From the NCBI GenBank assembly GCA_951217055.1, contig OX578280.1, positions 16,283,394 through 16,347,393 on the forward strand: a DNA stretch of 64,000 bases, given 5' to 3'. This stretch comes from Gerris lacustris. Lineage: Eukaryota > Arthropoda > Insecta > Hemiptera > Gerridae. The notes under the pieces were generated by a model. It had not been told where the DNA came from, did not search any database, and saw only the letters and a list, made by a program, of their open reading frames with translations. Made by a program: the position numbers and the translations under genes. Every line of letters starts with the position of its first letter. The first letter of the stretch is position 1. This document shows positions 32,201-43,135 of the stretch, piece after piece.

Positions 32201-33115
32201 TATGGAAACGAACACAGCACCAGATTCTTCAATTTTACCTTAACTAAACTATGATTGATTAAAGAATAAAATTTCTGTGTCTTGCTCAAGAATAAGCAAT
32301 CCAATAAATGTATTCTAACCGTTCACTAAACGAACTCATTAAGTTAACAGTCTCTATTTACAACAAATCTAAATACATTGAAAATGAATTCAATAAATAG
32401 GTAAACTAATTTCTTAACCTGAAATAAGAAGTAATTAAGAGATGTCAGGTTTTGATTATTACAAAAAATTGATCCTATTCTGTAGAGACATTAGCAAATT
32501 TTTATTTAAAAAATTAAAATAAAACACCATTTTCCCTTCTCCTTAATTAAAAATATTATGAAATTAATCCTCAGAATAAATACCTGGATTTTAATTCAAA
32601 CAAACCAATTAAAATTCTTAAGTTATACCGAAATAATAAATCTTATGATAATTTTATGTAAGTTTATACGCTAAAGTTTAATTTCAACGTTTACAAATAA
32701 ACTTAATATGATTAAAAATAAAAATACTGTGTTCAAGATATCCTTTCGATGTAAGATTAGTGCTTCTCTTGTTATTAAATACCTCATGCCAAAAAAAATA
32801 TGATAGACTTAAGCTATGATAAAACTACGTACTCATATGTAAATTTTATAATTTAAGACAAATTAAAAAGAAGAAGGTGATACTTAAGATATATATATTC
32901 ATTCATAAAGCAAAAGTAGTAGTTTCCAAAGCTAAATATATCAAATTCAATGAATGTTATATCAAATAATTAATAAGTTATAAAATATAAGTACTTACGG
33001 CACAACGGTTCATCAAATACAATGCTTCTTGACTTATTTGTTCGACATTCGGAGAACTTTTCATAATAGTTTTAATCCTGCTTGCAGGAAGCTTCAAATC
33101 TCCACCTTTTCCCAT
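28232..33115 (-). CDS. CHRAC1: CHRAC1/Chrac-16 histone-fold protein, complete
   Basis: Three exons on the minus strand: 33115-32999 (ATG at 33115), 29783-29663 and 28317-28232 (TGA at 28232-28234). Phases are 0 and 1, all sites are GT..AG, and the product is 107 residues. Exon 1 has LPASRIKTIMKSSPNVEQIS followed by QEALYLMNRCA, the typical start of a CBF/NF-Y-type histone fold. Exon 2 continues ELFVKHMAQES...LDYDAIASYTQSQSYLSFTA, and exon 3 EILPHKMSVKECLDWIKKSE. Order and motifs match human CHRAC1 and fly Chrac-16. The family pairs with POLE3/Chrac-14 in the ISWI-ACF1 nucleosome-sliding complex in the nucleus. The acidic C-terminal tail is short. Both introns carry transposons. Confidence 0.88.
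28415..28605 (-). repeat. SINE-like dispersed repeat, copy 2
   Basis: This is the inverse of the block at 12340-12535. ATTGAACACGTTTTGATTCA, TGGGGGTTGGATCCCTAGTAG, CTCTTACAAGGGTCC and TTTGTATCCACAGAG appear in the expected order. It lies in the second CHRAC1 intron. Confidence 0.7.
28870..29355 (+). repeat. Dispersed repeat family A, 5'-truncated copy with (GACA)n
   Basis: It matches the 3' two thirds of the copies at 13.3 and 34.9 kb, then has (GACA)n at about 29180-29218 and a further tail TGAAACGGATTTCTGTC...CCGTTACCTTCGGTAAGCTCGG, in which a short palindrome forms the end. ORFs on both strands here (29023-29350) derive from the repeat. Confidence 0.75.
30279..30595. mobile_element. MITE family C, copy 1 with extra hairpin units
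   Basis: TACTTCTTTAGATTGTTACT at left and AGTAACAATCTAAAGAAGT at right are termini. Inside, the terminal palindrome ('GATTGTTACTCCCCTctg...AAGGGGAGTAACAATC') is repeated, so terminal sequence appears six times. Other copies are at 54668-54900 and 58529-58761. It lies in the first CHRAC1 intron. Confidence 0.85.
30763..30785. repeat. Poly(A) tract
   Basis: About 22 A residues. Surrounding intron DNA shows nothing recognised. Confidence 0.6.
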
Positions 33116-33610
33116 ATTATTAACAATAAATAGAACAGTTAATTCTATAAAATAAGATTTGAAATTAATAAAAACACGGCAGATATTTCAAAAGTTTAGC
33201 AAAACAATCAACAATCTGAGAATCTGAGCTGAGATCTTCTTTATCATCTTCGTTCTTCTTTAGCGAACCGCGCAAAAGAAAAATTTTAAAAGAGAGGGTG
33301 GCAAAACGGCGGGACATTTGAATCAAATTGCGATTGGGAAATCTCAAAGTGAAAATTATATCTCATATTCTTACTCAATCGCGATTATTTCTCGTTTAAA
33401 AACGTACATATTTCCTATGTTAAGAAGGAAAGGTATATCGACTTAAAGGGAAGTTGTAATTTTTTTTTTTTTCATTAACTCATGGTATTAATGAAAATGA
33501 AAAGGCAGTACTTTGCTTGTCACTCATCAGTTTCAATGTACATATACACCAAAAGCTATACACTATTAAATGACTTTTATCTACGATTGATACGAAATAT
33601 AAACATTATA
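33116..33610. other. Upstream region of CHRAC1
   Basis: AT-rich sequence 5' to the CHRAC1 start, where its minus-strand promoter should lie. No TATA or initiator can be assigned with confidence. An NRF-1-type palindrome GCGCATGCGC lies further up at 33661-33670, at the edge of a repeat. Confidence 0.3.
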
Positions 33611-34145
33611 ATCTTTGTTTAGATGCGTAGAAAGTGATTATTTACATACTTGTATTCATTGCGCATGCGCGTCTCATAGTTCTGAATAATTCCTCTTCTT
33701 TACCGCACTAGTGCGGTAAAGAAGAGGAATTCTTCAGCTTTACGCACGATTAGTGAGTTTGTTTACATTTAACAAAACTAATTTTGTAAAAGTAACTGTT
33801 TATATCGAGTTTTTAGTGAAAAACAATGAGTGAATCAAGTGACTTTGACGAAAATGTGGAGAATAATAATCCTCCAGAAATAATTAATTCGGCAAAAAAT
33901 ACAACTAATGAATTAATGCCATCTTTATCAAGAGAGAGATACGAACTTACATACAGCAAGTTTATTTGTTTCTGTATTTATTATTTAAATCTAACAATCG
34001 TAGATAAAGTACGGTACGCAACTCGTGCGAAAACGGCATTTTGCATTGCTCGTGTGGTTTTACCACCCTCGCTATCGCTCGGGTGCAAACTCCACACTCG
34101 CATGCAAAATGCTACTTTCCGCACTCGACGCGTAATGTACTATTG
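33610..34145 (+). mobile_element. Short element with conserved ORF start, copy 3
   Basis: It starts near AGATGCGTAGAAAGTGATT. It has a long palindrome of about 50 bp centred on ACTAG at 33710 (TTCCTCTTCTTTACCGCACT and its complement), then an ORF from 33826. It ends in CGCACTCGACGCGTAATGTA. Compared with the 17.9-kb copy it carries about 60 extra bases before the palindrome. Confidence 0.6.
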
Positions 34146-34209
34146 TTTATTACCTTCCCAACTAGTAGCTAATAAAACCTTTTCAATTATAACTGATTTG
34201 ATAGCTTAA
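33826..34209 (+). CDS. Repeat-encoded short ORF, possible recombinase N-terminus remnant
   Basis: 127 codons. The first 45 or so residues (SDFDENVENNNPPEIINSAK, NELMPSLSRERYELTYSKF) align with the minus-strand ORF at 18199-17879 with mostly conservative changes. The pattern of acidic start, ...EIINSA..., SLS(K/R)E(K/R)YEL resembles N-termini of Crypton-like tyrosine-recombinase proteins. The 3' part (after about residue 50) reads through palindromic element DNA and is probably not meaningful protein. Expression is unknown. Confidence 0.35.
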   Translation: MSESSDFDENVENNNPPEIINSAKNTTNELMPSLSRERYELTYSKFICFCIYYLNLTIVDKVRYATRAKTAFCIARVVLPPSLSLGCKLHTRMQNATFRTRRVMYYCLLPSQLVANKTFSIITDLIA

Positions 34210-34856
34210 TTTGAACTGTTAATCAGCAAGCAATAGAATAATGATGTAACGAAGAGAATTAGACATACCAATTATTATGACTGATGACTAGAAGAAGCAG
34301 TTAATATGACATACGAAACAAAACTTAAAATAGCAATACTGAAAAACTTCTATCACACATCACAATAATACGTTATTATTTACTAGTAATGCGGCACATA
34401 AAGAACTCGTGTAACCTGCGACCCCACTCAAATACCTACTTTTTAAAAAGAATTAATTTTGCTCTTGTACTGACCAGTTTTGTTTTTTCTTATAGTTTTA
34501 AGAATAATCCTAAAAGTATTTCGGAAATATTTGTTTTCAAAAATATTGGCAAATAAAAGAAAATTTTATAATGATAGATATACTACAGTATGTCCACGGA
34601 TGAAGTCGCCTATACGTGTACAAGAGGAAACCCCATCCAAATTTCGACTATTCAAGAAAAAATTATTCTTTTAGATATTATACCAAATTTCTTTTTCACA
34701 TAAAAATGTCGGTAATGAAATTTCCACCAGTGAAAAATAAAATATAATACTTTGAGCAGTGTTACCATAATATCCCAAACACCATTAATCTAATCAAAGA
34801 TTCACTATTTAGTGTTTGAGTTAACTTCAACAAATCTTTAAAAATATATAAATATA

Positions 34857-35510
34857 CTAGGCATCGCGTGGCTCTATCATTGAAGTGAGCGTAATGCAAT
34901 AAATATTAGATAGTTAATCATGATGAGTTGATATTTAAAGAATAATATGTTTGTAATAGAGAGCCGTAGTAGATTTTTCTGCTATTCCTTTCTTGGCCAT
35001 TCCATTTTAACTCATAAAATGTATTTCATCGCTACACAAAAACTTCTACATGTATTGAGTTGAAATTTTACATGCCTCTTTCAATTGCGCAGTACAAGAT
35101 GTATATGAAGTTTTATTAAAATCGTTACATTAGTACGTAAGATATCGGTAAAATGTTGTTTTAACGATCTTTATCAATTCATAGCGGTGCCGCTGTTGGT
35201 TTTACTAAAAGTTGTTATTTGAAAAAAAAAAATATTTGTCTCATCGAATAGGTGATGATGGAATCTTTTCCCGTCCTGAAATTCCAATTTAACATTTGAA
35301 GCTCACGTTTACATTTTAGCGTTGCACGCGAACTCTTGGACGGATAACGCTGTCCAACGAACTTAGCATGAGAATTAGTGGAAGGAACACAAAATCGTTC
35401 AACTTTTACTCAAGTTATCGTTCGTTACTTACTTTTTCGTTCGTTACACACAAACAGACAGACAGTCAGACAGGATACATATATTTTGTTGAATGTAAGA
35501 AGCGAGCTTC
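34857..35510 (+). repeat. Dispersed repeat family A, full copy
   Basis: It runs from ACTAGGCATCGCGTGGC to the CAGACAGACAG tract near 35455, collinear with 13289-13975. No reverse transcriptase ORF was seen in any copy. The flanks on both sides share TAATCTAATCAAAGATTCAC...TATTTA.GTTTGAGTTAACTTC (about 34786-34830 and 35515-35560), so the copy interrupts or duplicates its flank. Confidence 0.75.
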
Positions 35511-35559
35511 CATTAATCTAATCAAAGATTCACTATTTATTGTTTGAGTTAACTTCAGC

Positions 35560-36535
35560 AAAACATTATAAATATATAAATATATTATGCTGCTAACTAA
35601 AGGTGAAAGGAAACGGGAAGGGAAATAATTACAGGCTCGTATCGTACAAATGTATTTATAATATATAACTCTATAAATTATTAACTATAAAAAACCCTAT
35701 AAAAAATAAAAATAAAATAAAAATGACTATTTATCAATAACAAGAAAAAATACAGTTACAAAAATTGATTCCCATGCATTCAAAATAAACCATTTTTATC
35801 TCCACAATCATGTGTTAATAATTATATTGCATTAAGTGAATAAGTAGCAACAACAAATAATAAAATAAATCACAGTCATATTTTTACATTTCCCTTACTC
35901 AGTTATAGTTATAAATCTATATTATTAATTTTATTCTATAATAATAGTGAAATGAAAATTTTTGTGATGTAAAAATACAAAAGAACTATTAGGCAAAAGT
36001 AAAAATCCACAGTTCATAAAATGTATTAAAATGACTAAATTATACATTTTATTTTTGTTTATTAATATTTCATGGTAAATTTAAGATCAACTGAAATTTC
36101 TTATCACTAACTAGAATAATGGGTTTAAACTGTAATTGAAACACCAATTTAGCCAATTTCTGAATACAAACCATTCTTGATTCAGATTGGTATTTTAAAC
36201 AATAATAAATAAATACATTTTGTTTTTATATATTTATGTAATTAGTAGTTTAAACATGACCATCTAATAATTAACAACACATAACTAAACATTTTAAAAT
36301 ATCTCTGTGAGATTCGTAATATTTCATTGGAAATATCAAAAAAAAAAAAAAAATAAAAGAGAATACGTAAAGAAACGATCTTTGCTTTGGAGGTAGACTT
36401 TATATTATTAAATACCTTGAAATGGGTTAATTAAATGTGTTTAAAACCATCTTTAAATTGAATCATAGGGTGTATGATTAGTTGCATCTCTCCCTTTTTT
36501 AGAGTTTCATTGGTAAAACCAAAAAAATAAACTTT
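35560..36535. other. AT-rich intergenic DNA, nothing recognised
   Basis: No ORF, TIR or SINE-like block was recognised. An A run lies at about 36339-36353. Confidence 0.5.
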
Positions 36536-36539
36536 TATA

Positions 36540-36865
36540 CAGTAGTCTCGCTAATCCAGACCCCTGCTAGTCCGGACATTATCCAGACAAACCTCAATAA
36601 TTTTCTAATAATGTACAATCAATAAACTTGGAATTAATATCAATAAGATGGTAACATTTTTGTCCTAAATCAATTTGTAGGTTTAAAAAGTGGGTCCTTA
36701 GGTCCATTTTAAACATTGATTTTAATAGTTTATAGTTTAAGATAGCTAAAGCTATATTTACAAAATTTTACTAAATTTTAAAACTGACTCCGTTTAATCC
36801 AGACTTTCGGTGATCCGGACAGTGCCTGAGTGCCCGGTCAAATCTGGATTAGTGAGACTCTACTG
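36540..36865. mobile_element. pogo/Tigger-like TIR element, copy 2 (326 bp)
   Basis: CAGTAGTCTCGCTAATCCAG and GATTAGTGAGACTCTACTG are the ends, flanked by TA. It is an internally deleted relative of the copies at 10295 and 46425, retaining TCCGTTTAATCC..ACTTTCGG near the right end. Confidence 0.85.
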
Positions 36866-37009
36866 TAGTTTCGTTCTTGTGTCTGTCTGTCTGTCTCTCT
36901 GTACGGTTCTAATTACTTTTGAATCAAAAGAGATAAAAAACATGAAACTTTTCAGTATTAAAGATCGTTTTGACACGCACACAGGAAAAATATAGTGAAC
37001 TCAAAATTA

Positions 37010-37440
37010 TCAGCACTTCAAATTCAAACTGTCGGATAATTCATCTCACTTGAATTTTTTTTTTTAATTTTGAGTGGGATATCAAATGAAAAGTATTGAA
37101 GAGTATATTACAATAATACATAACACTTTTGGATACTGTTTAATTTTTCATGCCAATTAGTCAAAAAAAATCAAAAATTTTGTGTGTGTACTATGTGACT
37201 AACTGGGACTCCAATATAGCAAATAATTTATGTCACGCCAAAAAAAGAAAAAAAAATGAGAATCAGAGATGAAAGGTATTAAAGAGTAGATAACAAAAAT
37301 ATATAACACTTTTGTCAATTGTTTAATTTTCCACGCCGTTTGTCAATTTTAAAATGGTAATCCATTTAAATACAAATCCAACAATATAAGTCGTTTTCCA
37401 GGAAAAATCTAATTTCCGAGATATTGATAAAAATAAAACG
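37010..37440. repeat. Imperfect tandem repeat and dispersed block
   Basis: TGAAAAGTATTGAAGAGTA...ATAACACTTTTG...TGTTTAATTTTTCATGCC occurs at about 37086 and, diverged, at about 37271. The end (TCCATTTAAATACAAATCCA, GTCGTTTTCCAGGAAAAATC) resembles 25980-26030 within the 2.2-kb TIR element. Confidence 0.5.
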
Positions 37441-39299
37441 GATTTAGCTGATAAACCCCTCAAAAAAGTAAACCACCACCTGTTGAACACTGTTTAAATA
37501 TAAATTTATTAAATGTTATATTTATGGGATTTAAAAATGCAATATCAATATCAAATATCTATATGAGAAATATCTATATATCAATATCAATATCTATATG
37601 CGAAAGTTTTGTTTTGATTTATACTAGAGAACTTACCATCTTTTGGAAAACAATTTTTAATTAAATTATAATTAATCCATTGTGATCATATCCAATTTGT
37701 ATCATCTTACATCGTTAATTTGGAGTGCGATAACAAAAAAAATAACATAAACTAGCAGCTCTATGGCTCTTCATTAATAATATCAATAAATAATCAATAT
37801 TCTTTAGCTTTAAAATTAAAGGTGTCGGGTCGTGTACCCTTGATTAAACTACTGATTTCATGGAATCTGAATTAACCAAGGTATTTTTAATTTATATTTT
37901 ATTTTTACTTCAATAAGATACATCAAGAAAATGTGTTAACACCAATAAATCATTAATTACATTGTGATTCTCGCTTCAAACATACAAAATTACTCTTAAG
38001 GCATTTGAGGAGCGTAGTAGCTAAGATGTACATGCTACTGTTTTTTTAGTTATCGAGTGTGTCTTATTAGGTTTTCTATCCCTTTGCACCGGAAAAGGGG
38101 TAAAAATGCAATTATATGACGTTTTGTTTCAATTACAGACCAGTTCGACAAGGGTTTTACTTCAATAGTTGACAAAAGCTACAACAGCCAATTAAGGGGG
38201 CTGCATTTAGCAAAATCGTTCCCATTTTGCTAAAATCCAAAGGGCAAATTCGGCTTTAAAAGGAGACAACTTTGAATTCAAGATGAAGTGGTTTTGTTTC
38301 AAAAACCTGATTTTCGTTTCAAAATCAGGCAAATATAAAAAGAAATTAATGTTTTCCAGAGAACTAGTTTTGAGCCTATTAACCAGGTACAGACTAATCT
38401 CTAGGCTCTTGCACAAGCAACATTTTTTCAGCACTCCCGTAAAATTGTATGAGTGGTTATGTCCATCTTTGACACTAAGCCCTTACATATACATACATTT
38501 AACATACCTCTTCTCATTATAATATATTAGAAAATGGTGTTATAAGTCTAATAAAAATAAATAAACATCAGTACAAAATTTTTTATTTTATTTATGATAA
38601 AACAATGTTCAACACTTAAACTTAGCATTCTATTTTATATATATTTCACAAAAAATCAATAAATAAATAAATACATATATTAATTTTTAACACCTTTCAA
38701 TCTCTTGCGTGCTTTTGACTGTAGTCTACCGTATGTAAACTGAAAAAGGAGATTGTATATGAAATTGGAGTTAGGACTACCTCACAACTACATTTTTTTT
38801 TTTTTTTAAATTTCCAGTCTTCTGATTTTCCTTTCACCTATGTAATCTACCTTTTTAAACTTGCTATCAAAATTTGCTCTACCACTTTTTAAGATTAATT
38901 TTAACTCAAATTCTACTTTTTTGCCCAAAAAAATAGCGTACAGTTAAAATCAGTTCTTAGTTGTATCATCTAGCAAGTATTGATGGAGTTCTTTTTCAAT
39001 GGATATCAGGTTAAACTTAACTTAACTTTTGGTAGCAGTACTTTCATTGGATTCAAATACAGTTGACTTTACAAACAATAATAGCTGGATTAACTAACAA
39101 CATAGATAGTAAGTAGATTTTTAGAGTAGCCTCTAAAAACAATCGTGTATAAACAAAGTAAGTGAATTGTAATATTGTTAAGGGCCCCATACACACTTTA
39201 ACTTGTCCAACCGAATCTTTCAACCTAGTTCAACAACTTGTCCATACACACTTTAGTAGTTTGACACAACTTTATACTCTGCCTTATAGGTCTTATAGT

Positions 39300-39510
39300 A
39301 CTAGTAGTAGAACAGGGAGGAGAAACCACTTGTTGGAACCTAGCAATTAGACCACCTATTAAGCCCTGATTATTAAACCCAATGGAGTTCAACCTCTTCA
39401 CTCACCAAAGAACCATCAAAGCGAATACGGTGATCTATAGTGTGAACCATGTAAATTAAAGTGCCAAGGCCTGGAATTGACCTCAACCAAGATTTCTTGC
39501 TTTTAGGACC
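39300..39510 (+). repeat. tRNA-related SINE-like repeat, copy 1
   Basis: GGAACCTAGCAATTAGACCA...CCTCTTCACTCACC...GCGAATACGGTGATCTATAGTG...AACCATGTAAAT corresponds to about 45155-45345 (AACCAAGCAATTAGGCTATA, CACTTCACAC, GCAAGTATGGTGATATCATTAG, GAGCCATATAAAT). That better-preserved copy has a box B-like sequence. Confidence 0.55.
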
Positions 39511-40299
39511 ACATTAAGGTCATCCTTCATCTGTAAATCTCTGGATGAGTTTTAGTTTATACCATTACCAAAATAATTATTTTAAAACTTGATTTTTGTT
39601 TTACTTTCATCGAAAATACTCAAATAATCATCAGATCTAGAAATCTTCCTCAATTAAACTCCATAAAAAATATCATTTTTTGTAAATTATATCATACTGC
39701 CACACTTTAGTTCAAAATGTTACAATAACTTTAATAATATTAAAAGTTCTGTGGATAGTAGACTTCTCATTCAAATAAAAAAGTAGACATAGATTTTAAA
39801 GGCTTCAAGAAAAATCCATGCTAAATTTCAAGAAAAAAAAATAAATAAACCATATGCATAGATTTTAATGAAACATCTATGCCAGGGCCGTCGCAAGAAC
39901 ATCGGGCGCCCGGGGCGACTCTTAGCTAAGCGCCCCCCTTCCCCCCCTCCCCATGACCAAACCTGAAGGAGTTAGAATACGAAATATATAAAGGTAATTA
40001 TTTAAATTAACCATGATTTTAAATAAAACACGCTAAATTTTGATGTTTTTTGACAAAATGACACAAATAATTAATCACTATCCGCAAGTGTTATATATTC
40101 AATACTTTTCATTTGATACCAAAGGTGGGTCAGGTGGACCTTTTTTAACCGGGGGTAAATTTTAAAACATATAGGTGCAAAATAGTGAGTTTTAAGATTA
40201 ATTATGGGTACTTTTCTATGGGATTTTTTTAAATTTAAAAGTTTCGTAAATAAAGTTTAATCAAAACTCTATGTTACGTTTTTAAAACGTAGAATTTTT

Positions 40300-40460
40300 A
40301 ACATAGTCAGGGTGCCAATCAAAAAAGTGGGAAATGAGGTATACATAAAATGTTTTTGTTGATTTTGGTTGTATTTAAGGTGTATTTCAAAAATCCGATT
40401 GATGCCACTCTGTCACCCTTGAGCAATTTGAGAAATTCAAGATGGCGGCCAATATGTACA
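40300..40460. repeat. Outer nested inverted repeat, left arm (right arm about 43330-43490)
   Basis: CAGGGTGCCAATC, GATGCCACTCTGTCACCCTT, GAGCAATTTG and CAAGATGGCGGC at left match GCCGCCATTTTGATTTTTCT, CTCAAGGGTGACAGGGTGG and GGCACCCTGACTA at right in inverse order. It could be a separate element whose ends are CAGGGTGCC. Confidence 0.75.
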
Positions 40461-40999
40461 AAATTATATGCTTTTGCGATTTTATTAGAATTTTTACAGT
40501 CATCATTACCTTTTTTAGGTCATTGGAGACTATCAGCTCAATCATAGTACCATATTTGGTTAATGGACCTCACAGGCGTCGTCGCCGGGAAGGGGGGGGG
40601 GGGGGTGTCCCCCTCAATGTTTAAGATTTAAAAAAGAATTTTGCCGAAAAACAAAAATAAAATATCCAACCCGTTTTTACTTTTCTACATGCATTTTATT
40701 ATATTAATTGAATACAATGTGATCGTTCTGAAGAACGACAATTTTTATGTCTCTGATTTCAAAAATTCCCAGACAGAAATTCGGTTTAGACATCAGGGAA
40801 CATTTTTGGTTCCTTTTCTGTCTATCGGTCTGTCGCTCAATTTTTGCGAACCAACATATCTTAAAAACTACTCATCTGATATTATTGAAATTAGGATGGT
40901 AGGTCATAATTAGCCTATTTTTGGTCCCATATATGTTTAAACTTCTTTACCCATTTATTTCTCTTCCACATGCGCACAAACATACATAGTTCGATGTTA

Positions 41000-41690
41000 G
41001 TCGTTATTACATTTTTAAAATGCAGTAAATTTGCAGCAGCATAAGTCCAACCGCAACTCTGAACTTCTAATAGTTTCTTAGATATAACACTTCAAAAATT
41101 GGCAGTTTTTTTCCAAAAAATTGAAAATTTAGGTATTGCTCTTGTTTCGGGCCGAATATCGGCATAAAACCGCTCACCTACGAGAAAAGTAAGAAGAAAT
41201 GAAGTTGCATCAAATTTGATTGGCTTCCTTTTAAGCGTTTTCTGCTGACTTAACGAATAGGCGGAACCGGTGGCCTTTTGGGGAGTCAATGGATGCGTCC
41301 CCTCCATACAGGTAGAAACAGACCCTTCTCTCCAGATTCGTCTTTCATATAGAACGCCCACACAAATCTAATATTCATTTTCTTTTTATTGCACCAGAAC
41401 TATTGGGCCTACACCTTCGTTTGTACTGTCAAGGAAGCTAATTAAATTTACTACAACTTGATTTCTTATGAATTTTCTTGTAAGAGAGCGGGTTAATGCC
41501 GATAATCGGCCTGAGACGAGACCAATACCTAAAATTTTCATTTTTTTGGGGAAAAAACTACTACTTTTTTAAGTGTCATATCTCGGAAATTATTGAACGT
41601 TCAGAATTGCCGTTGGGCTTATGCTGCTGCAAATTTAAAAATAGTAATAACGACTAAAATCGAACAACATAGTAAACGAGTTATATGGCA
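41000..41690. repeat. Middle nested inverted repeat
   Basis: AATTTGCAGCAGCATAAG, AACTTCTAATAGTTTCTTAG, AGGTATTGCTCTTGTTTCGG and CGAATATCGGCATAAAACCG at about 41028-41170 pair with CGGGTTAATGCCGATAATCG, CTGAGACGAGACCAATACCT and CTTATGCTGCTGCAAATTT at about 41489-41637. The loop is about 300 bp. Confidence 0.75.
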
Positions 41691-42769
41691 ACAACTGAAA
41701 GAAGCCCGACAATTTTTCAGTTTACTTTTGCTACGCAGTGAGCACATGTTTTTCGAAGCTGCATACTTAGGATCACATTACCCTAACTAGTCCTAACAAC
41801 TTATCAAATAATACTAGCCCATAAAACAAGTAAAACAGGTAAAAAAAAGTTATTTTAAATCCTTTATATCCATCCATTTATTTTGTAAGGGTAAATTAAA
41901 TAGATAATTAATAACATTTAAAAATTAATGTATTAATTAATTTGTTAGACTATTTTTTTATTGGTGCAGAGTCTATGTGCAAAGTTTCAGCTCGACTGGA
42001 CGTGAGTTAATTAGCCCTCCAAAGATTGTATGCCAATTAATTAATTTTATTTTTATTACTTTTTAAATTAAATTAATTAATTCATCTTTAAAAAGATAAT
42101 TAATTAAATTTAAAAATTAATTAATAATTTATTTAATTAAAAAAGAGATACGAAACATTTCTTGTTCCGTGTCTGTCTGTTGGTCTGTCCACAATTTTTG
42201 CGAACCAACAAGTCATAAAAACTATACTTATCCAATTTTAATGAATTTGGGATGTTAGGTCATTATAAGCTTTTTTTGGTTCTATATAAGTTTCATCCTC
42301 ATTTGCTTGTCTTCCACATACGCACAAACATACAATTAATTTCACCTATATCTTCAAAAGTACTCATATAATTTTTATGATATTTGGGTGGTTTGTCGAA
42401 AGTAGACCGCAGATAGTCCCAGATTAATTTAAACCGTCTGCGCACTTTAAATTTTGCTAAAATGAGACTTTAATTCATCTAAAAAATCAAAACAATTTTG
42501 TCAGATATAAAAAACGGGGAAAATGAAATAATTTTGACAATTATGGGTTGTAAATGCATAAAATCATTTAAGTATCTACGAAATAGGACGCGAGAATGCT
42601 ATGTGCCACAGCAATTGGCAGATTTTTTTGTTGTTTTTTTTTTTAGTGAATATGTGTGAATTTTGTATTGAAGCCTTGTTTGTTTTTTTAAACACTTTTT
42701 TGTATGGCTTTAGATAAAACTTTTTTTTTAAAAGAGGTTACTACCTATCCTATACGGTCATGGACACCC

Positions 42770-43135
42770 TTTTGGGGCCCGCTCTTAGACGTCCGGCTAG
42801 TTTACCCTCTTCCAGTAGTCCAATCGAGCTGAAACTTGGCACATAGACTACCTTCCACAAAAAACATTTTAACAAATGAATTAATTTATTAATTTTTCAA
42901 TTTAATTAACTAACTTTTTAAAAATAAATGGATTAATTAAATATTGAAAAAATTAAGTAATAGAAATAAAATAAAAATTTAATCAATTTAATTAAATTAA
43001 TTAATTAATTAAATTGAAAAATTAATTAATTAATTAATTTGTTAAAATGTTTTTGTGGTAGAGAGTCTATGTGCCAAGTTTCAGCTCGATTGGACGACTG
43101 GAAGAGGGTAAACTAGCCGGACGTGTAAGAGCCTC
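42770..43135. repeat. Inner nested inverted repeat with AT-rich centre
   Basis: GTCCGGCTAGTTTACCCTCT, CCAATCGAGCTGAAACTTGG and CACATAGACTACC pair with GTAGAGAGTCTATGTG, CCAAGTTTCAGCTCGATTGG and AGAGGGTAAACTAGCCGGAC. The centre is made of TTAATTAA-type repeats. A single diverged arm (GAGTCTATGTGCAAAGTTTC) also lies at about 41970. Confidence 0.8.

Noticed and set aside
34480..34674. 64-codon plus-strand ORF, Lys/Phe-rich
   Set aside because: Composition reflects AT-rich DNA, and no similarity or gene structure was recognised.
41092..41361. 89-codon minus-strand ORF within the hAT-type element
   Set aside because: It lies in the arm of a nested palindrome, and no transposase motif was seen.
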